Assembly (NCBI GenBank): GCA_938016235.1
Contig: CALLPU010000425.1
Coordinates: forward strand, 1 to 19,486
Source: an uncultured Granulosicoccus sp.
GTDB taxonomy: Bacteria; Pseudomonadota; Gammaproteobacteria; Granulosicoccales; Granulosicoccaceae
Reading direction: 5' to 3'
DNA: 19,486 bases
In this document: in pieces, positions 7,497 through 15,850 of the stretch
Position numbering within the stretch: position 1 is the stretch's first letter
Layout of the letters: each line of letters begins with the position of its first letter
Notes under the pieces: generated by a model
What the model was told of the DNA's origin: nothing
Seen by the model: the letters and a program-made list of their open reading frames with translations, nothing else
Database searches by the model: none
Program-made: the position numbers and the translations under genes

Positions 7497-7814
7497 TTAC
7501 ACCTTTTCCATTTCACACAGCAATGGATGCTTTCGTTCACGTGCCAGCTGAGTGACCTGTGCAACTTTTGTCTCAGCAATTTCCCGCGTGAATACACCAC
7601 AAACACCCTTGCCTTTCTGATGAACATGCAACATGACCCGTGTGGCCTGTTCCTTGTCCAGTTTGAAAAATACCTGTAACACTTCAACGACGAATTCCAT
7701 AGGCGTGTAATCGTCGTTCAATAAAACCACTTTCCAGAGCGGTGGCTTAGCCAACTTGGGTTTTGCCTGTTCAACGGCAAGTCCACCTTCTCTGTTCGTG
7801 TCTTCTTCACTCAT
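7497..7814 (-). CDS. clpS: ClpA adaptor protein ClpS
   Basis: A 105-residue adaptor that binds N-terminal Leu, Phe, Tyr or Trp of N-end-rule substrates and passes them to the ClpA N-domain. The flexible N-terminal arm (1-25) precedes the core. Visible landmarks are VVLLNDDYTPMEFVVEVL (29-46), whose NDD (33-35) holds the substrate alpha-amino group; the histidines of the MLHVH segment (61-65) at the specificity pocket; GKGVCGVFTREIAETK (68-83); and the C-terminal RKHPLLCEMEKV. The frame is open upstream to 7901, but family length and sequence place the start at the ATG at 7814, preceded by GGAAA. It is the first gene of a clpS-clpA unit. Confidence 0.97.
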   Translation of the reverse strand: MSEEDTNREGGLAVEQAKPKLAKPPLWKVVLLNDDYTPMEFVVEVLQVFFKLDKEQATRVMLHVHQKGKGVCGVFTREIAETKVAQVTQLARERKHPLLCEMEKV

Positions 7815-8282
7815 TACGCTTTTCCACGAGATCGTCCAGTCGTTCCTGTAACGGCTGCATACAGCTAGTACGTTTATAACAGGGACTCGTGTCACGATCA
7901 CGTCTGGTTCGACAATCGCAATATTCGTACCCCTATATCATGGTGCCTGAAAAACCTATCTCAATTGCGCACCAAACTACATTCTGCAACCCATAACTTA
8001 CCCTTACGAGGATTAAAAGTGTAGCCCCGGTTGATAAGGGAAAAGGTGATCAATAACACTCTTTTTGGCGGCCAGCGGAGCACTGGCCGTTCAACCACCC
8101 GAAAGTTCGGTGTAGTGTGTGGGTGTCCACCGTGAAAACAACCTGCACAACTGTGTCAGCCAAGTGACAGGCGTGTTTTCGCAGGGTGAAGCAGTGCCTG
8201 CTGCAATGGCCTCACCGACCACATGAATGCGTTGTCAGGATGGCAAAAAAGCAGGCTGGCATCGTCGACCGCCGGCTCAGGC
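7815..8282. other. Intergenic region between clpS and the polysaccharide operon
   Basis: These 468 bases contain no convincing gene. The left end carries the clpS promoter region. A hairpin at 8069-8089 (CGGCCAG / CTGGCCG, seven-base loop) has five T's just before it on the plus strand, so a T-run follows it on neither strand. Just past the end of the polysaccharide operon on the minus strand is a run of six T's (8250-8245) preceded by a weak, mismatched stem (about 8278-8254); this is the best available candidate for the operon terminator but is not strong. Confidence 0.5.
7873..7881 (-). promoter_or_regulatory. Candidate extended -10 promoter for clpS
   Basis: The minus strand reads TGTTATAAA at 7881-7873: a TG one base ahead of TATAAA, as in extended -10 promoters that need little -35 match. 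No good -35 hexamer is seen at 16-18 bases. Transcription would start near 7866, about 52 bases before the clpS ATG. Confidence 0.35.
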
Positions 8283-10202
8283 TTACCCCGAGAGTTTTCT
8301 GAAGAAACCCCGTGCTGCACGCTTTGTGCGACGCTGTGCGCGTTTTCTGGATTGATCAGTCGCTGACGAACCACCGTCATCGGCCGCCTGTTGCTGAGAC
8401 TGATAGGCGGCTGCACCGCGTGATGCGCTTTTTCGGCCCATTTTGCGGCGTCTCTGCCGGCTGTCGCTCTGCTGATCTGCCGTGCTGTCACCGTCGGCAG
8501 ACCCTGTGTCTACCTGATCTTCAAACTCTGAATCATTGGCCGCCGATGGCGCACTGTCACCCCGCTGGGCAAACGCGTTGGTTCTCACCTTTTTCTCAAT
8601 CAGGCTCTCTTCCACTTCGGTCTTTTTCTGCTTGAGCACCTGCATGACGACCAGATAAGCCCAGAAATAAGCCGTGAAATTCAGTGCCACCGCCCGTGAT
8701 CCGAAGATACAGACAACCGCATAACAGGCCGTTGCTGACGCACCGCCTATGCCGATGGCCTTGATAAATCGATCTGTTTCATTCTGCGAATGCAACCTGC
8801 CCAGGTAGAAACTGTAGCCGAGAATGAGCACGAACAGACTTAACGCTGGCAAACCCATCTGAGAGCCTATGTACAGATACATGCTATGAGGATCACTTTC
8901 CAGGACAGGCGTTTCTGTGTACTCGGCTTTTAAATAAGGAAACCCTTTGAATCCCTTGCCAAAAATCGGATCTTCCTGAATCATCTGCGCAGCGGCTCGC
9001 CACATGACCAGGCGGGTGGAGGAGCTTTTGTCCAGTTTTTGTTCAGCCGTTGCCTCGGAACTGGTCTGGTCAGCAGTGACGGTATCCATCCTGGCCATGA
9101 TGGATTCGGGTATGAAGCTTGGAAAAACCAGAAAAAAGCACAGGGCCAGCGTCGCCCAGAAGGCCAGGAAACCTTTGCCCTTGAACCACCCGGCCATCAA
9201 GCCGCCGGCAACCATCGCGAGGTAAGCGCCGCGAGAGAAGGTAGTGATGAGCACTTTGGCTGTGAGCAGAAAATATGGCGTTAACAACCATGCCCGCAAA
9301 TCCTTGATGTAGATGACGAATACGGCAATCAGCGGCAGCAAGGTATAGGCAACGAATCCGCCGAAGTTGTTTGACTGCATGTGCGGCCCTTCAATCCGAC
9401 TCTTCTCGATGGTGGATCGGCCCATTTTTTCGAGCATCTCCGGCACGGAGAATAGAACCACCAGAATCGAGCCGATCATCATGTAAACGACACAGCGCTT
9501 AGCAATTTCAACATTACGCACACAGGTCAGCACGATGAAGTAGAAGATAAACTGATCAACCCAGGCTTTATAACTCAGTAATTCGTTATAAATCAGATAG
9601 GTACGACCACCTGGCACCAAGGATATCGTCACCGCTGACAGCGAACTCAACACGGCAAATGAAACGACAAGCCAGGTACCTGGCGGCCAATCGGCAATCT
9701 TCTGGCGCTTGCTCATGGCTTGCAATACTGCTGCGAACAATCCCAGCAGAACCAGCATGTTGGTGCCATTGACACCCGGTGCCAACGGCACCACGAACAC
9801 CTTCGAGAAGGGTAAGTAGATGAGCATACAGGCCATAACCAACTCAACGCCGCGAAAAGCACTGATGGCTACCACCAGCCCAAGACCCAGCGCGATCGGA
9901 TACAGAATTGCCTTTGGCCAGCCGCCACCCGTCAGCGTGATTGCCAGTACCACAAAAGCGGGCACCGACAGAAACAGCAGAACGGGTTGCAAACCGGCAA
10001 ACGCGGGCCAGCCGGAGATCATGTTTCGATCGCCTTCGGTTTGCCGCAATCTTCTCAGCAATCCACGCGAACGCTTGCGCGAAACTCGTGTTGAACGATC
10101 CGCGCCCCGCCGGTGTTTGCGCGCTCCCTGATCCACGTCAGCATCATCGATACCGTCGATATGATCGTCGTCAGCGTGCTGAAATGGATTTGTAGAGGCC
10201 AT
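8283..10202 (-). CDS. O-antigen ligase / Wzy-type polysaccharide polymerase family membrane protein
   Basis: A 639-residue inner-membrane protein with about ten hydrophobic segments between residues 66 and 522. The Wzy_C/O-antigen-ligase landmark is the large periplasmic loop carrying STRLVMWRAAAQMIQEDP, then FGKGFKGF and a conserved His in SDPHSMYLY, followed by a final group of membrane segments. By family it should polymerise lipid-linked repeat units or transfer glycan to an acceptor; sequence alone does not say which. Both ends are unusual: about 60 charged residues (Asp/His then Arg-rich) precede the first membrane span, and a 116-residue hydrophilic tail (524-639), with acidic stretches and clusters such as RQRRRK and RKRAQRRTKRAAR, follows the last. 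The start is uncertain: the ATG at 10202 overlaps the preceding deacetylase gene by 32 bases and lacks a ribosome site, whereas an in-frame ATG at 10022 (MISGWPAF) has GAAGG upstream and would remove the N-terminal tail. Last gene of the operon. Confidence 0.82.
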   Translation of the reverse strand: MASTNPFQHADDDHIDGIDDADVDQGARKHRRGADRSTRVSRKRSRGLLRRLRQTEGDRNMISGWPAFAGLQPVLLFLSVPAFVVLAITLTGGGWPKAILYPIALGLGLVVAISAFRGVELVMACMLIYLPFSKVFVVPLAPGVNGTNMLVLLGLFAAVLQAMSKRQKIADWPPGTWLVVSFAVLSSLSAVTISLVPGGRTYLIYNELLSYKAWVDQFIFYFIVLTCVRNVEIAKRCVVYMMIGSILVVLFSVPEMLEKMGRSTIEKSRIEGPHMQSNNFGGFVAYTLLPLIAVFVIYIKDLRAWLLTPYFLLTAKVLITTFSRGAYLAMVAGGLMAGWFKGKGFLAFWATLALCFFLVFPSFIPESIMARMDTVTADQTSSEATAEQKLDKSSSTRLVMWRAAAQMIQEDPIFGKGFKGFPYLKAEYTETPVLESDPHSMYLYIGSQMGLPALSLFVLILGYSFYLGRLHSQNETDRFIKAIGIGGASATACYAVVCIFGSRAVALNFTAYFWAYLVVMQVLKQKKTEVEESLIEKKVRTNAFAQRGDSAPSAANDSEFEDQVDTGSADGDSTADQQSDSRQRRRKMGRKSASRGAAAYQSQQQAADDGGSSATDQSRKRAQRRTKRAARGFFRKLSG

Positions 10203-10986
10203 GATAAAGCCGGTTGCCCAGGGTTCGTTGCAGCAGTTTCTTGGCCTGGCTGCGACGGCGAAGTTGTCGGTAATAGGTTACATCGGGTGCGATCATCCGA
10301 TCAAACTCAGCCAACTGAGTCTGGTGTCTTATCGCTGTCCTGCTCAGCGGCAGTGTACTGGCCATCGTTAACAAGCTGCTTGCCTCAGCGGCCGTTTTGC
10401 TGGTCTCGTGTGTAAAACACTGTGACGCGTCAATCATGCCAGTATCAGACCCGAACCACTGCAAATAACCAGATTGGCGCATCAACTCCAGCGTATTGCG
10501 TTGATAGCGGCCGCCAGGAAAGGACATTGACTGGCATGGACTGCCGGTAGCATCCTCCACAAAGCGCCGGCTATCCAGCAATTCACTGGCGGCTTGCTCA
10601 TGGCTCATGTCAGCAAAAAATTGATGTGACACGCCATGGCTCCCGATTATCATTCCAGGCTCTGTCGACAGTTTCCGGAGCTCGGCAGAAGACATGAATC
10701 CGGCGCGTTGATCAATAAAGCCGGATGTAACAAAAAAGTAGGCCGGAAGTCCGCGCTCGACGAGCAAGGGTGCGGCAATGTCCAGATTACTGCGGTGACC
10801 ATCGTCAAAGGTAATGACGATATTCGGAGTATCAGCTGAGCAAAATGTTCCCGCACCACGCTCTGCTATACGATCCAGCTGAGCAGCGAACTGATCCTCG
10901 CTAACCGCGTAGGGCATGTCTTCGCTGTCGATAGCGCTTGTGTCACTACCGCGGTATAGCGCGTGATACATCAGAACAATGCTCAT
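10171..10986 (-). CDS. NodB-type polysaccharide deacetylase (CE4)
   Basis: A 271-residue carbohydrate esterase family 4 protein that should remove N- or O-acyl groups from a glycan using a metal-bound catalytic Asp. Motif 1 is TFDDG (59-63), with base Asp and metal Asp; motif 2 is SHGVSH (116-121), giving the two metal histidines; the SFPGGR segment (155-160) replaces the usual third motif. An opening MYHALYRG matches the start typical of exopolysaccharide-locus deacetylases. There is no signal peptide, so action on cytoplasmic lipid-linked intermediates is possible. The basic C-terminus (RQLRRRSQAKKLLQRTLGN) is unlike the core. Its ATG overlaps the GT2 stop as ATGA, and its own 3' end overlaps the next gene by 32 bases if the long start is used there. 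Substrate unknown. Confidence 0.88.
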   Translation of the reverse strand: MSIVLMYHALYRGSDTSAIDSEDMPYAVSEDQFAAQLDRIAERGAGTFCSADTPNIVITFDDGHRSNLDIAAPLLVERGLPAYFFVTSGFIDQRAGFMSSAELRKLSTEPGMIIGSHGVSHQFFADMSHEQAASELLDSRRFVEDATGSPCQSMSFPGGRYQRNTLELMRQSGYLQWFGSDTGMIDASQCFTHETSKTAAEASSLLTMASTLPLSRTAIRHQTQLAEFDRMIAPDVTYYRQLRRRSQAKKLLQRTLGNRLYHGLYKSISAR

Positions 10987-12137
10987 GAGGATTTCCAGCG
11001 CACTGCGCTGCCCCCGCGCAAAGCTCGATAGGCCCCAACCACAGCTGCAGCATTGAGCTGCAGAAACAGGTTCACGATGGATGTTATGCGGTTGGATACG
11101 CCCAGCATGCCCAGCACCCCCACTGCATAGAAAGTCAGCTGCGCAGCCAGCATGACACGCAGAAATTCATGAGTACCAACGATGCTCGAATACAGCGCTA
11201 TCAGCAACGCGTACGGCACGATGAGCCGGAACACCTTGTGCGATAGAAACTGCCACCACACAGGATTTTCCAGGGGATTGAACATCCAGGGATGACGCGT
11301 GAAGGATTGAAAATTTCCAGCCAGCGTTCGCGCCTTGCGTTTGAACTCACCCGATGCCTTGGCTTCAGGTCGATCATAGGCACGAGCGAGTGGCTCGAAA
11401 ACCGTACGCTTACCTTGTTTGAGCAAACCCACCGGAATGTCAAAATCGTCCAGCAAGGCATCGGCAAGCAGCGGTGAGTATTCGCTACGGCGGATTGCAT
11501 ACAAGGCCCCGGTTGCACCGGTTGTCGAAAACACCCGGCTTTCGTTCTCGCGAATCCATTTTTCATACTGCCAATAGAGGCCAACGTCACCCACTTCCAC
11601 ACCATGCTCGTCGGTTAAAACCAGCTCGCCACTCACCGCACCAACGGTGGGATCCTGCAGGCGATTGACCAACGTCTGCACAGCATTAACAGATACCGTT
11701 TGTCGAGCATCCATGAATACGATGATCTCTCCGGTTGCGCGCTCAACCCCCAGATTCAATGCGGTTGGTTTTCCGGCACCTTTAGAATAATGCTCGAAAT
11801 GCCAGGTACCCCGCTGAGCACATGCTTCACGAAGTATGTTAACGGTGCCATCTGTAGAGCCATCCGAAATAAAGATGCATTCCAGCAGATGTTTTGGATA
11901 ATCCAGTGCGTCAAGCGACGCTATCTTGGCCGGCAGATGGTTCATTTCGTTGTGCGCAGCAATAATAACAGTGACTGATTGCTCGCGTATCGCGGTGCTG
12001 GGAGCTGCCTGTTGATTCTGAAGAGACGGCACTACGCGACGGGATGGCGTTAGCGCTGCTCGATAGTGCAACAAGACCGGAAACACCACGTAGGTGTAAA
12101 TGCAGAACGCGATTGAAATCATGAACACGTAGATCAT
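10983..12137 (-). CDS. Membrane-anchored family 2 glycosyltransferase
   Basis: A 384-residue inner-membrane GT2 that should add one sugar from a nucleotide-sugar donor on the cytoplasmic face. One membrane span (about 1-24) precedes a GT-A domain: VTVIIAAHNE (55-64), SDGSTDGT (91-98), the metal-binding DxD equivalent in FMDAR (141-145), TGATGALYAIRR (206-217) and the acidic acceptor-base region LDDFDIP (229-235). KRKARTLAGNF (267-275) occupies the place of the QxxRW motif of processive enzymes. Three or so hydrophobic segments follow (about 300-372). The start ATG overlaps the flippase stop as ATGA, and its stop overlaps the next ATG the same way, so translation is probably coupled. Sugar specificity cannot be read from the sequence. 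Confidence 0.92.
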   Translation of the reverse strand: MIYVFMISIAFCIYTYVVFPVLLHYRAALTPSRRVVPSLQNQQAAPSTAIREQSVTVIIAAHNEMNHLPAKIASLDALDYPKHLLECIFISDGSTDGTVNILREACAQRGTWHFEHYSKGAGKPTALNLGVERATGEIIVFMDARQTVSVNAVQTLVNRLQDPTVGAVSGELVLTDEHGVEVGDVGLYWQYEKWIRENESRVFSTTGATGALYAIRRSEYSPLLADALLDDFDIPVGLLKQGKRTVFEPLARAYDRPEAKASGEFKRKARTLAGNFQSFTRHPWMFNPLENPVWWQFLSHKVFRLIVPYALLIALYSSIVGTHEFLRVMLAAQLTFYAVGVLGMLGVSNRITSIVNLFLQLNAAAVVGAYRALRGGSAVRWKSS

Positions 12138-13618
12138 GATTTAGCCTCACTACTGGAAAATCGAACCATCCGTTCACTCATCCACTGCTTTACCGATGGA
12201 TCGATCAACCACATGAACAGTAGCAACACACTGGTGCCTGCCAGCCCCTTGATCAGGAAACTGACAACATCTGAACCGAGAGTGACCGGATTCAGGACCA
12301 TGAACACAATGGCGCTGGCCAGCATCATCAGAATCGGTGAGCGCAAGGAAATCGGAAACTTGACATGTCTGAACGCCAGCGTGGAAACACCGACCATGAA
12401 AACGGCATAGGAGATGATCGTGACCATGGCAGCACCGCTGATACCCAGCTTGGGAATCAGCAGGACATTAAGCACCAGATTGATTACCGTGGCGATCAGG
12501 CTCCAGACCATGAGCACTTTGGTGTTCTTGAATATGTAGAGCCCGGCAGCCAGAAAATGCACGGCACCTTCCAATAGAAAACTGAACGCCACATACGGAA
12601 TGATGATCGTTCCCGGGGAATACTTGGCACCAGCAAGAAAGCTCAGCAAGTGCGGGCTGGTGATGGAGAACATGGTAATGAACGGAATACCTATCACCAG
12701 AAACAAATGGAAACCGCGAGACAGAAATGCCTGAGTTTGCGGCTTGCCTTCCTGCTCCCACATCTGCATGTAGGCTGGTTTTACCGCCTGCATCAGGGCA
12801 GCCAGGATGATAATGTCAATGTAGGATGCGAAGTTATAGGAGGCAGAATATTGCCCCAGCGCGCTGACACCGAGTATGGATTCGATCAGATAGCGGTCGC
12901 TGAGTCGCAGTACAAGACCTAGCGATTCAAGAATCATCAGCGGCAAACCGTACATCAACATGGCTTTGGCCAGACGGCCGGATACGTCTTCAGCCTTGAA
13001 TTGGAAATCGGGCAGATACTGATAAATAGCGTAACTGACACCTGCTACCTCGGCCACCAGCAAACAGGCAACCACGGAACGAGGGTCAAGGTGCGCCATC
13101 AATAACACACCGATTATCAGCGACAGGTTGAGGAATCGCGAAAGGCTCTGGGCAATCGCAACATCAGCACTGCGCTGTTGCGCCCTGAGAAAGTTCATAG
13201 CGCCACTTCCCAGCAATCGAACAAAGACGATGACTGAGGCCAGCACAAAGAGTGAAGAGATGTTTTCGTACTGCAGGAAGTTCGGCAGGATAACCAGACC
13301 TGCCAACAACCAGAGCCCCGTTGTTACACACGCGAAACAGAAGAACACCATGCTCACGGTACTGTTGAGCTGACTCACCGAAAAGTCGATATTGGCGTTC
13401 TTGACCTGCGCGAAGAAGCGGATAACCGCATGCTGCACACCTAGCTTGCCAATGGCAATAAACAGCGTCAGGCTCGACGTGATCAAACCGACGATGCCAT
13501 ACTCCGCGACGCTCAGGCTACGTGTGAGGATGGGAAAACTGACCAGACCAACCACAGCTGAGAGTACACCTGCAGAGGCGTAGTTTCGTAAATGACGAAC
13601 AATGCCAACAGCGGCCAT
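12134..13618 (-). CDS. Wzx-type polysaccharide flippase
   Basis: A 494-residue integral membrane protein of the polysaccharide transport (MOP/MATE-like) superfamily, with about 12-14 hydrophobic segments spread evenly along its length. The N-terminus shows the family pattern: an amphipathic start, SAVVGLVSFPILTRSLSVAEYG, then a second span and the GVQHAVIRFF segment. It should flip undecaprenyl-linked repeat units from the cytoplasmic to the periplasmic face, upstream of the Wzy-like protein in the pathway. It begins 14 bases after the WalW-type deacetylase stop and ends in an ATGA overlap with the GT2 gene. No marked Shine-Dalgarno precedes the ATG, so translation may depend on coupling. Substrate unknown. 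Confidence 0.92.
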   Translation of the reverse strand: MAAVGIVRHLRNYASAGVLSAVVGLVSFPILTRSLSVAEYGIVGLITSSLTLFIAIGKLGVQHAVIRFFAQVKNANIDFSVSQLNSTVSMVFFCFACVTTGLWLLAGLVILPNFLQYENISSLFVLASVIVFVRLLGSGAMNFLRAQQRSADVAIAQSLSRFLNLSLIIGVLLMAHLDPRSVVACLLVAEVAGVSYAIYQYLPDFQFKAEDVSGRLAKAMLMYGLPLMILESLGLVLRLSDRYLIESILGVSALGQYSASYNFASYIDIIILAALMQAVKPAYMQMWEQEGKPQTQAFLSRGFHLFLVIGIPFITMFSITSPHLLSFLAGAKYSPGTIIIPYVAFSFLLEGAVHFLAAGLYIFKNTKVLMVWSLIATVINLVLNVLLIPKLGISGAAMVTIISYAVFMVGVSTLAFRHVKFPISLRSPILMMLASAIVFMVLNPVTLGSDVVSFLIKGLAGTSVLLLFMWLIDPSVKQWMSERMVRFSSSEAKS

Positions 13619-13632
13619 GAGTCTGTACTCTG

Positions 13633-14559
13633 TCAGACCGGTTGATACAGGTCGTGCAAACTGGACAAGGAGGCAAAACTGGCTCCCTCATCTGCACACC
13701 ATTGCAACGCAGCCTGCATATCGTCCAGAAAGCGTTGCACCTCATCAGCAGTTTGAGGATAAGGCGACGCCTTCTCTATGATTTCCATGGAGTGGAACAT
13801 CATGTTGATGGACAACACACGTTGAGAACTGTGCTTGCGCAGCTGGTAGCGGAAAATCTCTTTCATCTGATCAACCGTCGCAAACCACGGGCGAAACCAA
13901 CGAGGGTCTCGAAAGAGACGCGGCTTGACAGTCACCGGCACTTCAAGCAATCGTGATTCGGAATAAACGCCTGCGACAGCAATTTCACCCTCTGCAGGGA
14001 AATAGGGTTGCTCGGGTGCTTTTCGAAAATCCACGACCGCGTTTGGCTCACTCCAGCGGATATGGGGAGTCACACTGGTATCCACCTTGTACCCCAGACG
14101 TTGGAGACTGTCGATAGACTCTGACGATGCTCCATAGCGCCCTGCCCTGAAACTGGTTGGACGGTATCCAAGTTCGCGCTCGAACAAATCCGTTAGATTC
14201 CGTAATTTCTGATACTCGATGTCAGGGGCATAGCTGCACTGAAAATCCGGGCTGTCGACACCGGCATAGTCGTAGAATTTTTTCTCTGGCTCCACGAAGG
14301 CGGCATGAAGGTGAGTACCGTATTCATACCGGCCATCCAGATGTTTCAGCGCTTCCACACACGCTTTGTTTTCCAGCACTTCAACGGTGAGTAAATAGGT
14401 AGGTATGGCTCCTACCGACTCGAATGCGGGTTGGAGTCTATTGGGCAAGCCTTCGGTTATCGACTCGAATGCCAGAGGGTTCGAGCGAACCCATTGGCTG
14501 TCATGATCGCATTCGGTGTCGATCGAAACCGTGACAACAACTTTCTCGACACTAGACAC
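13633..14559 (-). CDS. WalW-type polysaccharide deacetylase
   Basis: A 308-residue protein of the CE4-like deacetylase superfamily, distinct from the NodB-type enzyme downstream. It starts directly with the catalytic strand: TVSIDTECD (10-18, Asp/Glu/Asp at the metal site), then a TYLLTVEV strand, GTHLHA (81-86, metal His pair), SFRAGRYG (136-143, catalytic Arg region), and NMMFHSMEI (252-260, late-fold His). This set is typical of WalW-like members found in lipopolysaccharide and exopolysaccharide loci. No signal peptide or membrane span is seen, so a cytoplasmic site is likely. Its start overlaps the GT4 stop by eight bases and its stop lies 14 bases before the flippase. Substrate unknown. 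Confidence 0.85.
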   Translation of the reverse strand: MSSVEKVVVTVSIDTECDHDSQWVRSNPLAFESITEGLPNRLQPAFESVGAIPTYLLTVEVLENKACVEALKHLDGRYEYGTHLHAAFVEPEKKFYDYAGVDSPDFQCSYAPDIEYQKLRNLTDLFERELGYRPTSFRAGRYGASSESIDSLQRLGYKVDTSVTPHIRWSEPNAVVDFRKAPEQPYFPAEGEIAVAGVYSESRLLEVPVTVKPRLFRDPRWFRPWFATVDQMKEIFRYQLRKHSSQRVLSINMMFHSMEIIEKASPYPQTADEVQRFLDDMQAALQWCADEGASFASLSSLHDLYQPV

Positions 14560-15850
14560 GGTACAGTTCCACGAGTTGATCTACCACTCGGTCAAAGCCG
14601 AAACGGTTGACCATCAGCTCCCGGCCTTTAGCGGCGACTTGTTGTCGCAATTCAGGCTCATCGATCATGCGTACAATCTGCACAGCCAGTTGTTCGGCAT
14701 CACCCACGGCAAACAGCAAGCCCGAACTTTCATGCTCCACCAAGTCAGTGTTGCCGCCAATATCAGAGGCGATAACCGGCTGTTGTTCAACCATCGCCTC
14801 CATGACGGAGTTGGGAAGACCCTCCGCGAAAGAAGGTTGCACGTATATATCCAGCGTCCGGAAAAATTCTCGCGTGTCTTCAACGAGTCCCAGCCACTGT
14901 ATGCGTGATCCAATACCCAGCGATTCGGCCTGCTCTCGCAAAGCCTCCTCCGTTTCCCCACTACCGGCAATAATCAGCTGTAGCTCACTATCTGGCCTGG
15001 CCTGTTGCGCTTTGGCAAAGGCGTCTAACAGCACATGAACACCTTTCACTTCTCGCAAACGACCACAATAGCCAATACTCAGACCCAACGGTTTAGACAG
15101 TTGCCTCGGGTCGATTCGCGTATCGATACCATTGGGGATGAACCTTATCTGTTCATCACGAAATCCCGCATCAAGCAGTTTGACTCGGGTTTGTTCACTG
15201 ATGGTTTGCACAAAGTCCACCTTTCGCAAACCACGTCGGAGCAAAAAATTCAGTGGCTTGAACCGCTGGCGCTGATCCAGCACACCACCTTCAAACTCAT
15301 AGAAACCGGAAATCTTCGTGGTCACGGGCAATCCGGTCCAGCGTCGGCAAAAACCTGCTGATGCAGCCAGTAAGTGCGTAATATGGATATGCAGGGCGTC
15401 AAACCGATGCCGATTTTTGAGAAGGTACGTCGCGAAATAAACCATCAATACCAGAGAGCCTATCCAGCGAACGTGAGGGTAATCTACCCGGTTCACGGTA
15501 AAACCGTGAAAGCTTTCCGTCAGGCTTTGGCTTTTAAGCACGCGAGGGGTAACGAATTCAACATACGCACCACGCTCGCGCAGTGCCATAGCTAACTTGA
15601 GTGCCTGGCTCTCAGCCCCTCCCAGCCCCGGGAAGCGACTGTCCACTGCAAACAACAACCGTAATTGGCCGTGCTCGATTGAGCCCCGAATGGCTCCGGA
15701 TGCTGGCTGCGTATCTTGATCTGTTGAACGAACGGGGCCAGATGATGCCTCCTCTGCGATGACTACCGTATGCTCGTGCGCATTGGCGGAATGAGCAGCA
15801 CGCGTTGCGGCAAATTCGGTAATCCTGACCGAATGTTCTGCCGCCTTCAT
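14552..15850 (-). CDS. Family 4 glycosyltransferase (GT-B fold)
   Basis: A 432-residue cytoplasmic glycosyltransferase. The N-terminal Rossmann half begins near residue 63 (LRLLFAVDSRFPGLGGAESQ) with the glycine-rich acceptor-side loop; the C-terminal half has IGYCGRLREVKGVHVLLDAF and the donor-binding EX7E segment PSFAEGLPNSVMEAM, then the DIGGNTDLVEHESSGLL block. I chose the ATG at 15850, which overlaps the stop of the preceding gene as ATGA. The frame stays open upstream to 15910, inside that gene, and there is no other ATG before the fold. The consequence is an unusual 62-residue Ala/His/Glu/Ser-rich, probably disordered N-terminal extension. Members of this family build repeat units by retaining transfer; donor and acceptor are not predictable here. 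Confidence 0.92.
   Translation of the reverse strand: MKAAEHSVRITEFAATRAAHSANAHEHTVVIAEEASSGPVRSTDQDTQPASGAIRGSIEHGQLRLLFAVDSRFPGLGGAESQALKLAMALRERGAYVEFVTPRVLKSQSLTESFHGFTVNRVDYPHVRWIGSLVLMVYFATYLLKNRHRFDALHIHITHLLAASAGFCRRWTGLPVTTKISGFYEFEGGVLDQRQRFKPLNFLLRRGLRKVDFVQTISEQTRVKLLDAGFRDEQIRFIPNGIDTRIDPRQLSKPLGLSIGYCGRLREVKGVHVLLDAFAKAQQARPDSELQLIIAGSGETEEALREQAESLGIGSRIQWLGLVEDTREFFRTLDIYVQPSFAEGLPNSVMEAMVEQQPVIASDIGGNTDLVEHESSGLLFAVGDAEQLAVQIVRMIDEPELRQQVAAKGRELMVNRFGFDRVVDQLVELYRV

Noticed and set aside
7815..7901. Upstream start of clpS giving 134 residues
   Set aside because: Family length and the ribosome site support the ATG at 7814; the extension overlaps the candidate extended -10 promoter.
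8069..8089. Hairpin in the clpS-operon gap as an intrinsic terminator
   Set aside because: The T-run lies before the stem on the plus strand and becomes an A-run after it on the minus strand, so it fits a terminator on neither strand.
10983..12137. Loss of the QxxRW motif in the GT2 enzyme as a sign of inactivation
   Set aside because: That motif belongs to processive synthases. Many GT2 enzymes with C-terminal membrane spans carry an R-K-x-R-T-x-x-G segment there instead, and the other catalytic motifs are present.
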